Shown piece by piece: positions 57,788 to 64,000 of a stretch of DNA of 64,000 nt (positions are counted from its first letter, which is position 1; each line of letters opens with the position of its first letter). A model generated the notes under the pieces. That model worked only from the letters and a program-made list of their open reading frames with translations. It was not told the origin of the DNA and made no database searches. This stretch comes from Porphyromonas levii DSM 23370 (GTDB lineage Bacteria > Bacteroidota > Bacteroidia > Bacteroidales > Porphyromonadaceae), in contig NZ_KB904204.1 in the NCBI RefSeq assembly GCF_000379925.1, forward strand, positions 1 to 64,000, given 5' to 3'. Position numbers and translations under genes: made by a program.

Positions 57788-60007
57788 TCAATTCTTTGGG
57801 AAGTATGCCTTCACACGGTCTGACCACTCGGGTGTCTCTACATGGATGATAACCACCCCTACCCCTTCGAGTAGGTTCCGTGGGATGAAGAAATGCACGC
57901 CTACCCGTGTGTCGGAAAATAGTCTCTGTCCCTGAAGGGTGTATACATTGATATTCTTAACACTCTCCGCTGCAACCTCTCCAAGCGTTAGGAGCATCTG
58001 ACCATCCAGCGCTGGGGTGAGTCGAAGATGAGGTGCAGCTACATCTTGCGGCTTTAGTTGGGCATTGCTCAATAGCGGATCTATCCACAAGGAAAGTCCT
58101 CTATTACTTCCTCCCACAGTTGCTGGTACCCACTGGCTACCCACCAACCATTGAGCTGTACCTCGTGAAGCATCCTCGTGCTGCTGGTGGACAATACTCA
58201 GTTCGGCTGGCAGCTGGTTGAGCGCAAGCCCAAAGTGAATGGTCTGCTCACTACTCACCGTGATAGGTTTCTCGAAGGAGAGATACACCTCACGTGGTCT
58301 ACCATCATTGAGATTCAAGCCTAGCTCGCTCAGTGGCAACTGAAAAGTCTGAGCAGGAGTCGTCGAACCATCGAAATAGAGGTTGAGCTGCAAGCGATCA
58401 GTATTATTAGCTTTGCCATGAAGCATCAGATAGGCTCCATAAATTTTAGAGCCAGCCGCCACACGATAGCGCTCTGCTACCACTGTAGCACTCTGTGCTG
58501 CGCCTACCACCTCTGCTCTCCCTAGCTGTGGTAGAATCTCCAAAACGGGCTTGGTGCTCGGTGGGATAGACATATTGGTAACCCGTACAGGCGCTTGCTG
58601 GCTACTGTTACCACTAGTGCGCCCAGGAGTACTTGTGGTCTGTCCCTTCCCCGAGGGGTCAAGAGCCTGCACGAGTTTACGCGCTTCGTCGTCGGAGGAA
58701 GCCCATACACGCTCTAGAGAAGCAAACTGATCGGAATATCTCTGTGCACAAGAGGATTGTCCTCCAGTAAGCACTCCGATAACTCTGTGACCCGAGTCGA
58801 AAAGAGGCGAACCCGATGAACAAGAAGCTGTAGTCCCTATAGTCCATTGCTTAACAAATAGGTGCTGATCACGACCAAAAGGGTATGGTTTGCCTGTTGC
58901 AGGGTTAATATTTCCTGGGAACGAACCATACGTTAGATGATCCAGATAGAGATTAACCCTCTTGGTAAATCCATATGGGTGATGGATATTGAAATAAGTC
59001 TCTTGGAGATTGGGCTTAGCATTCCACCCCGAGTAGTAGGCAGGATACGCCACTGGTGGGCGCTGGTTCAACTCTATCAGACCCGTATCTGTATAAGGAT
59101 GGTACGCCAGCAGACTAGATCCAGCTATCGAATGACTGAAGCTAGGTTGTATAGACCCGTCGCACATAGGGGTTTGATACCCGAAGAAGTAAAGGAACTT
59201 GCTAGAGAAAGCTGTTACATCGACTTTCGAAAAATTCCAACTGATAACGTGTGCGGCAGTAAGAATCAATGGACGCCCATCCCCTGAACTATTATTAACC
59301 ATCACACCTGTTCCGAGTGCTTTTCCGTCGACCATAATCAGCACAACACTCTTGCCTACCTCGCTATATTCCGGATAGCAAGCGAGCTCTGGAGTGCATA
59401 ATAAGCTCTTCGGATTACCAAGACGTGGGGGCACCTTGAGACTACGCACACCATGGTGTACCTCTTGTAGATAGAGACGAGGGGAAGGGCTACCTTTAGG
59501 AGCCTGTAGCTCAATAATGACATCATCGGCAAAGATAGGCTGAACGGGCAACGAATGCTGGGCATTGTTATTCTCCGAACCAAAGCCTCCGATGACATTT
59601 TTATTATCGAGTGTACTATACACATAGAGATAAGCACCCTCAGGGATATCAAAAGTACTAAAGAAAAAACCTAGACTCTTAGCACCTGCCGAACGTACTC
59701 TGTAGCGCCAGACCTGTGTGCCATCCGACCACACACTCTTCTCCGCCTGCTGAATAATATCTACTCCTGCGGGAAGGGTGTGGGCAAAGACGTAGGTACG
59801 AAGCTCTGCCGAAGCCTGCTCCATAGCCATAAGCGCTGAATCTTGGTCAAAAACTGGCAACCTAAGTGTAGGTAATTGTAGCAATTCCGAGGTACGCACT
59901 TCACCGCCCTCTGCACGTCTCTCACCTCCAGACACTATCTGAGCCCTGAGTGGCAGTGCCGAAAGGAATAAGAGGAGCGCACTCCATATATATACAGTCT
60001 GTCTCAT
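57788..60007 (-). CDS. Secreted trypsin-like serine protease with T9SS sorting domain
   Basis: About 739 residues. A signal peptide (about 1-22, PLRAQ) is followed by a pro-region (to about 165) and a chymotrypsin-fold domain related to lysyl endopeptidase. The triad is His253 (LTAAHV), Asp307 (YTDTGLIEL) and Ser400 (CSSGSPLF). A beta-sandwich follows (about 480-650), and a C-terminal type A T9SS sorting domain (about 665-739, NINVYTLQGQRLF, WSDRVKAYF). It should be exported by the type IX system and attached to the surface or released. Cleavage specificity cannot be fixed from the sequence, though Lys/Arg is plausible. A TACTTTTG box (complement 60051-60058) is its likely promoter. Confidence 0.9.
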   Translation of the reverse strand: MRQTVYIWSALLLFLSALPLRAQIVSGGERRAEGGEVRTSELLQLPTLRLPVFDQDSALMAMEQASAELRTYVFAHTLPAGVDIIQQAEKSVWSDGTQVWRYRVRSAGAKSLGFFFSTFDIPEGAYLYVYSTLDNKNVIGGFGSENNNAQHSLPVQPIFADDVIIELQAPKGSPSPRLYLQEVHHGVRSLKVPPRLGNPKSLLCTPELACYPEYSEVGKSVVLIMVDGKALGTGVMVNNSSGDGRPLILTAAHVISWNFSKVDVTAFSSKFLYFFGYQTPMCDGSIQPSFSHSIAGSSLLAYHPYTDTGLIELNQRPPVAYPAYYSGWNAKPNLQETYFNIHHPYGFTKRVNLYLDHLTYGSFPGNINPATGKPYPFGRDQHLFVKQWTIGTTASCSSGSPLFDSGHRVIGVLTGGQSSCAQRYSDQFASLERVWASSDDEARKLVQALDPSGKGQTTSTPGRTSGNSSQQAPVRVTNMSIPPSTKPVLEILPQLGRAEVVGAAQSATVVAERYRVAAGSKIYGAYLMLHGKANNTDRLQLNLYFDGSTTPAQTFQLPLSELGLNLNDGRPREVYLSFEKPITVSSEQTIHFGLALNQLPAELSIVHQQHEDASRGTAQWLVGSQWVPATVGGSNRGLSLWIDPLLSNAQLKPQDVAAPHLRLTPALDGQMLLTLGEVAAESVKNINVYTLQGQRLFSDTRVGVHFFIPRNLLEGVGVVIIHVETPEWSDRVKAYFPKN

Positions 60008-60339
60008 ACTTTCAATTCTTAAAAAAAGGTACAACTCGCCTTTCTAGCTACAAAAGTAAATAAAAAATGCCAATAGAGGTTGTTACTTCGCAAGACATTC
60101 TCACCCATTTGCTCGCCAATCGACTGAGACTATGCACGGAGACGAAATACAAGGCGCTGAGGATGAGGATGACGGAAGCGTACTCGGGTACGTGACCAAG
60201 CCCAAATGCCAACAGCTACAGCGTGGTTGGCTTTTGGGCTACAGTTTCCAATTAGTATCGTACGTCTCACTGCCCCATACAGAGCGCAACACTAGCGGAA
60301 GTGCCTACTATTTCATGCGACCCACCATAGTGACTAATT

Positions 60340-60421
60340 TTTCCAAGGGTGGAAAGATAAGTTTCCAGCCTTGGAAAGATAAGTTTCCAGCCTTGGAACG
60401 ATTGCTTTCCACTATTGGAAA
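60340..60421. repeat. Four-copy 22-bp palindrome array
   Basis: Four 16-bp palindromes of the form TTTCCA-N4-TGGAAA lie at 60340-60355, 60362-60377, 60384-60399 (last base changed to C) and 60406-60421. The centres read AGGG, GCCT, GCCT and CTAT. The 6-bp spacers are GATAAG, GATAAG and GATTGC; the period is exactly 22 bp. A flank GACAACATTGGCAC (60463-60476) resembles the flanks of other arrays in the window. Confidence 0.9.
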
Positions 60422-60688
60422 ATGTTGGGAAAGTTGGGACTACACCCAAGCGCTACCGTTACGACAACATTGGCACCACATAGGGAGCACCCATTGATCA
60501 AGTAGAATCGCTTGGGCAGATGATGCTTAAAGAGGATAATAATTATCGGAGGAGTAGGATTACGCAAACGACACTCCGGAAGGTCTAACTATACTAATAT
60601 ACATTATATATTATACCTAAAGCTAGCAATAAACGGCTATGGTACTTAAAATAATACCCTTATACTACTACTCTATTCACTTTTTTTG

Positions 60689-60696
60689 TATCTTTG
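60689..60696 (+). promoter_or_regulatory. -7 box of membrane-anchored hypothetical gene
   Basis: TATCTTTG matches TAnnTTTG, 31 bp before the ATG at 60727. Confidence 0.55.
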
Positions 60697-60726
60697 GTGC
60701 GTTAATCAAAAAACATCCAAAAGTGT

Positions 60727-61314
60727 ATGAACAAGCAAAAAGGGTTACTGATAGGTGGCAGCGTCATAATAGTCATAGCTGGGGGCATAATGGCTTATAG
60801 TGCATTTACTAGAGGAAGGGGGAAAAACGAGACAGCTACAGCCTCTGCTCAGATATTTCGCCCAGAAAGCCAGCCTGCTACAGATATCTCTGTAGACGAG
60901 GCTACAGCGCTCATGGCCGAGGCTACTGGCGAGAATCCGCTTTACGATCTTTATCGTTTCTACAACGACAACAACATGGTCTTTCTGGATAAAGAGGCGC
61001 CCTGCAACAAAGGCACGGAAGCTCTGCAAGCCTTTGTAGAGCAATTTTCGAGAGATAGCCAGTTCCAAGCCAATCGTACAAAGATTTCGGAGGGTGGTAT
61101 GCGCCCCGACTTCAGTTCGCTTTCGCTGGTGATTGCCGAGCCTGATAGCACCAACTTCTTCGGAGCTTGGAGCAACATTGCACCTAATGAGGCATCGTTC
61201 TGCCACGGGTGGCTAGGCTCTGAGATGCTAGAAGAGTACACGTTTACACGTAAGGACAGTGCTTCGCACTGGGTACTTACCGACTACTTCTCAGCCCTGG
61301 CAGAACTAGACTAA
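60727..61314 (+). CDS. Membrane-anchored hypothetical protein
   Basis: 195 residues. A short basic N-terminus and one transmembrane helix (about 6-26, GLLIGGSVIIVIAGGIMAYSAF) are followed by a basic patch (RGRGK), a Ser/Thr/Ala linker and a soluble domain of about 125 residues. Text such as ALQAFVEQFSRDSQFQANRTKIS resembles DUF4348-type periplasmic proteins of Bacteroidetes, but I am not sure of this. Two Cys residues (APCNKG, SFCHGW) could form a disulfide, supporting a periplasmic location. It is a single gene whose stop lies 4 bp from the convergent nadK stop. Function unknown. Confidence 0.75.
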   Translation: MNKQKGLLIGGSVIIVIAGGIMAYSAFTRGRGKNETATASAQIFRPESQPATDISVDEATALMAEATGENPLYDLYRFYNDNNMVFLDKEAPCNKGTEALQAFVEQFSRDSQFQANRTKISEGGMRPDFSSLSLVIAEPDSTNFFGAWSNIAPNEASFCHGWLGSEMLEEYTFTRKDSASHWVLTDYFSALAELD

Positions 61315-61318
61315 GGCT

Positions 61319-62203
61319 TCAGAGGCGTGGGTCTTGCCCCCACATCAACTTCTTCCTCAGTGTCTGGTAAAAGGAATAGCTACTAGGGTGTAATACCTTC
61401 ACGTGTTTTTGCGCTCTTCGGATACGGATAATGGTACCCACAGATTCTGGCGTACTCTTTCCATCCATAGCAAGTAGGAAGCTCCCACTACGGCTCTCTA
61501 TATGGAGCTCGATTTCTACATTATTAGGCAGCACTATCGGACGCATGTTCAGCGTATGTGGGGAGATATAACTGATGAGCAATACTGGGCTCTGAGGCTG
61601 AATGACTGGACCATTGACACTCAGAGCATAGGCGGTCGAACCCGTAGGTGTAGAGATGAGTAGACCATCGCCATCGGTATTGGAGATGAGTTCGCCATTG
61701 ACATAGGTCGCCACAGAGATCATACTTGCGGTATCGCGCTTAGAGACTGCGACCTCATTGAGTGCCCAACCTCGAGACACCTCACTGCCATCCTCCTTCA
61801 CCACAAAGCACTCTACCATCTGGCGCTCCTCTGTAGTCCCTTGCCCAGCTTCATACTCAGCCCAAAAAGCGGGGAAGTCCTCGGGTTGCAAACTAGCTAG
61901 GAAACCAAGATGACCTGAGTTGATACCTACGATACCTGCCTTGGTACCAGCAATCAGTTTGGAGGTACGCAAGAAAGTGCCATCACCCCCAATACTCAAT
62001 AGCACATCTGTATCTATCACGCCCTTAGGCACTAGCATAGAGGTCCCTCCCAGATTATATCCCGATGACAGTAGGAAGCTATACAAACGCTGTTCAATCT
62101 CTACATGATGCTCGGAGCTGAGCGCTAATATGGCCTCGATAAGTGTGCGAAAACTCTCTTCCGAACTCCTCTGGTGCATTGAGCTGCAAACCGATATCCT
62201 CAT
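61319..62203 (-). CDS. nadK: NAD kinase
   Basis: This 294-residue enzyme phosphorylates NAD to NADP. The conserved GGDGTFLRTSK motif, the NSGHLGFL segment and the NAD-binding TPTGSTAYALSVNGP loop are present in order, followed by the C-terminal MRPIVLP segment. Length is normal. Its ATG overlaps the RNase Z stop by 4 bp, so the two are translationally coupled. Confidence 0.96.
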   Translation of the reverse strand: MRISVCSSMHQRSSEESFRTLIEAILALSSEHHVEIEQRLYSFLLSSGYNLGGTSMLVPKGVIDTDVLLSIGGDGTFLRTSKLIAGTKAGIVGINSGHLGFLASLQPEDFPAFWAEYEAGQGTTEERQMVECFVVKEDGSEVSRGWALNEVAVSKRDTASMISVATYVNGELISNTDGDGLLISTPTGSTAYALSVNGPVIQPQSPVLLISYISPHTLNMRPIVLPNNVEIELHIESRSGSFLLAMDGKSTPESVGTIIRIRRAQKHVKVLHPSSYSFYQTLRKKLMWGQDPRL

Positions 62204-63165
62204 AGTCCTTGTTCTCTCAATGTCTGAAAATCTAGCGTCAACCCATCTTCCGCAGCTATAGTGCGGGGGAATACGGCCTGCGCTTCCTGTAATAGCTCTT
62301 GTACCATTGCTCGGCTTAAATATCGAGCACTATAGTGCCCTATCAGCAAGTGCCCCACCTCTGCTTCAGTAGCAACACGAGCCGCATCTACAGATCTGCT
62401 GTGTAGGGTCTCATTGGCTCTACTGATCATCTCTGCGCCGAATGTCGTCTCGTGATATAGGAGGTCAACCCCCTTCACTGCCTCAGCAACACTACTCAGA
62501 TAGGCAGTATCGCTACAGTAGGCATAACTGTAGGGTGCACGGGGTGCGATAGTAATCATTTCGTTCTTGATAATGGTGCCATCCTCCTTTTCATAGTCTT
62601 GCCCCTGCTTTATCAATCCGAAGTAGGCCATAGGTACACCGTAGAAGTCCGCCATCTCTCTATTGAGGTGGCGTTGCTTAGGCTTCTCATCGAAGCGGTA
62701 CCCTACAGTCGCAACACGATGCTTCAGAGGGAATGCAGTGACAGAGATAGAGTGATCCTCGTAGACTACCGACCTCTGAGTGTGGTCTATCACATGAGCG
62801 AAGATTCTATCGGCATCTTCCCTACAGAAGGTCTTGAGGATAAAGGCGACGTACTCATCTATGCCCGCCGGCCCATATATATGCACGGGATGATCCAGTC
62901 CGCTCATGGACATACTGCTGAGTAGCCCTGGCAGTCCGAGACAGTGGTCACCATGCATGTGTGAGATGAATATACGATGGAGGTTTGCCCAAGAGGAACC
63001 AAACCTTAGGAGCTGCATCTGTGTTCCCTCTCCACAGTCTATCAAGAAGTGTTTGTCCCTCAGTCGTAGCATCTGTGCGCTATGCTGGTGCAATGGCTTG
63101 GGCATAGCCGAGCCACAACCTAGCACCTTGAGATACATTCCATCACCATAATTACACTCAGCCAT
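62200..63165 (-). CDS. rnz: Ribonuclease Z
   Basis: This 321-residue metallo-beta-lactamase-fold endonuclease matures tRNA 3' ends. The zinc motif FISHMHGDHCLGLPGLLSSM, the opening LKVLGCGSAMPKP, the HRVATVGYRF region, DTAYLSS and HETTFG with the late LLIGHYSARY histidine are all intact. Because tRNA-Phe here lacks an encoded CCA, a 3'-processing enzyme of this kind is needed. The start may be ATG 63165 (MAECNYG) or ATG 63138 (MYLKVLGCG); I kept the longer one, 3 bp after the MerR-type gene. Confidence 0.95.
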   Translation of the reverse strand: MAECNYGDGMYLKVLGCGSAMPKPLHQHSAQMLRLRDKHFLIDCGEGTQMQLLRFGSSWANLHRIFISHMHGDHCLGLPGLLSSMSMSGLDHPVHIYGPAGIDEYVAFILKTFCREDADRIFAHVIDHTQRSVVYEDHSISVTAFPLKHRVATVGYRFDEKPKQRHLNREMADFYGVPMAYFGLIKQGQDYEKEDGTIIKNEMITIAPRAPYSYAYCSDTAYLSSVAEAVKGVDLLYHETTFGAEMISRANETLHSRSVDAARVATEAEVGHLLIGHYSARYLSRAMVQELLQEAQAVFPRTIAAEDGLTLDFQTLREQGL

Positions 63166-63167
63166 CT

Positions 63168-63566
63168 TTAATTGCTTCCCAGTTGTTTCTGTACCATCTC
63201 CCTCAGTTGCTCCACCTTGTCTCGTATTTCAAAGAGTTTCCCCCGAATCTCTAGTTCAGCATGTACGCCCTCCGCATCTAGCTTTGCTTGGACGGCTGAT
63301 AATGCCAATCCTTTCTCCTGCAGCAGATATTTTATCTGCCCGACCGTCTCTAGGTCATCCTTATCATATAATCTAGCACCCGAACCACTCGCTCTTTGAG
63401 GATTAAGAGAAGTATGTTTCTCCCAGTAGCGCAACTGAGTTTCCTCCACATCGAACATCTTTGCCACCTCCGCAATCGAGTAATACGCTTTCTCCATATT
63501 CTCTACCTGCTTCTGGTCGAAGCGCCAATGCTTTTGTGGTGTCCCCTTTCTCCTCTTACGTGCCAT
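63168..63566 (-). CDS. MerR-type transcriptional regulator
   Basis: This 132-residue protein has a MerR winged-helix domain (about 27-95: AYYSIAEVAKMFDVEETQLRYWEKH, with the wing ARLYDKDDLETVGQIKYLLQEKGLAL). A C-terminal coiled coil for dimerisation follows (about 100-130, LEIRGKLFEIRDKVEQLREMV). No Cys-rich effector site is visible, so it is a minimal MerR. The first 23 residues are very basic (MARKRRKGTPQKHWRF) and may be coding or leader; an internal ATG at 63497 would give the more usual N-terminus. It sits between the Fic gene (5 bp upstream) and rnz. Confidence 0.9.
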   Translation of the reverse strand: MARKRRKGTPQKHWRFDQKQVENMEKAYYSIAEVAKMFDVEETQLRYWEKHTSLNPQRASGSGARLYDKDDLETVGQIKYLLQEKGLALSAVQAKLDAEGVHAELEIRGKLFEIRDKVEQLREMVQKQLGSN

Positions 63567-63571
63567 ACCCT

Positions 63572-64000
63572 TTAGTAACTAAAAGATTGCTCTATCCCCC
63601 TCAGTGCAAGCTCTAGATTATCGACATCATCAGTAAGTGCAGACTCTAGCAATACCCTAAGTTCAGTGTCATTAGCTCCGCTACGCTCTATTGCAAGATC
63701 ATAGCCAGTCTTGTCTATCTTACTCCAGTCCACAACCTGTCCTATCGACCGCCGGAGAATCTGGTTTAGCCAAATCCTCATCGCCCTTCCGTTGCCCTCC
63801 ATAAAAGGGCTCGCATAGTTCATCTCCACGTACTTAGCCACCACATTCGCCATTGTATCCTCGGGCATTGCCTCTATGATTGGGAGTATGGCATCTAGGT
63901 ATATAGCGTTAGCAAAGCGGCACCTCTCCTTCGAGATATTCATCTTCCTTATCTCCCCTGCGAAAGAGTAAAGCCCACCAAATAGAGCTCTATGGATAGC
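63572..64000 (-). CDS. Fic-domain protein, 5' end outside the window
   Basis: The frame is open to the window edge, so the N-terminus is missing; at least 142 residues are visible. Readable text AIHRALFGGLYSFAGEIRKMNIS, then RFANAIYL and KYVEMNYASPFMEGNGRAMRIWL, is the Fic core. Fic proteins usually transfer AMP with the motif HPFx(D/E)GNGR. Here the first residue is Ser (codon AGC at 63813-63815 on the minus strand) instead of the catalytic His, while the phosphate-binding EGNGR is kept. The protein should bind nucleotide but may not AMPylate. An inhibitory helix cannot be judged without the N-terminus. Confidence 0.85.
   Translation of the reverse strand, partial: AIHRALFGGLYSFAGEIRKMNISKERCRFANAIYLDAILPIIEAMPEDTMANVVAKYVEMNYASPFMEGNGRAMRIWLNQILRRSIGQVVDWSKIDKTGYDLAIERSGANDTELRVLLESALTDDVDNLELALRGIEQSFSY

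Larger units (their letters stand above)
60008..60726. other. Long intergenic region with palindrome array
   Basis: This region between divergent genes holds the protease -7 box (complement 60051-60058), the four-copy palindrome array (60340-60421) with flank to about 60476, and the promoter at 60689-60696. An open frame of about 120 codons (60132-60497) crosses the array, has no recognisable motif and is probably not a gene. Confidence 0.6.

Noticed and set aside
60132-60497. Small protein gene of about 121 codons
   Set aside because: The frame runs straight through the palindrome array, shows low-complexity repeats as a result, lacks family motifs and has no promoter or ribosome-binding context.

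Overview
The window is a chromosomal segment from a member of the Bacteroidales, most likely a Porphyromonas or close relative. The evidence is two TonB-dependent receptors with N-terminal carboxypeptidase-regulatory-like domains, a SusD/RagB remnant, a serine protease ending in a type IX secretion (T9SS) sorting domain, purH leading into mreBCD-PBP2-rodA, and many -7 promoter boxes of the Bacteroidetes form TAnnTTTG. I see no phage, integron, complete insertion sequence or CRISPR array. Family assignments come from reading protein motifs, not from database searches.

Layout. 1-488 is non-coding and holds a palindrome repeat. 489-1412 is a 5'-truncated susD-like gene. 1558-9868 (minus) holds a periplasmic tricorn-like protease, an ABC-2 exporter with its ATPase, DNA primase and a SlyD-like isomerase. 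10540-17468 (plus) holds a His-rich small protein with a TonB receptor, then a large GH2 beta-galactosidase. 17619-19969 is a translation-related cluster (L25, DUF3109, Pth, Hsp15-like). 20161-27519 is purH and the rod-shape operon. After tRNA-Phe (27771), 28093-34655 holds an outer-membrane protein, a TPR protein, LptC, a CBS/CorC membrane protein and AspS. 34915-38209 (minus) holds a GNAT, Nth, PheS and a flippase-like membrane protein. 38313-43899 (plus) holds KsgA, MgtE, a GHL10-type glycosidase and a GH20 hexosaminidase. 43978-48476 (minus) holds Upp, a frameshifted MltF-like transglycosylase, a 23S methyltransferase, a 3'-5' exonuclease and DUF5063.

48877-56389 (minus) is a four-gene cluster: secreted NUC-type endonuclease, TonB receptor, DUF5689-type lipoprotein and endonuclease/exonuclease/phosphatase lipoprotein. 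It has the architecture of a polysaccharide-utilisation locus but with nucleases in place of glycosidases, and I propose it acquires extracellular nucleic acid or phosphate. 56607-60007 (minus) is a T9SS-exported trypsin-like protease followed by a TlpA-like lipoprotein without redox cysteines. 60727-64000 holds a membrane-anchored hypothetical, NadK, RNase Z, a MerR-type regulator and a Fic protein cut by the window edge whose catalytic His reads as Ser.

The most unusual structure is non-coding. Four intergenic arrays (10093-10179, 34737-34820, 48626-48711, 60340-60421), plus a decayed fifth (about 173-234), consist of 16-20 bp palindromes at a 22 or 23 bp period. All four intact arrays have exactly four copies and are 82-87 bp long, although the palindrome sequence differs between loci. 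At least two show paired arm changes that preserve the palindrome. Weakly conserved flanks suggest a MITE-like family whose palindromes diversify.
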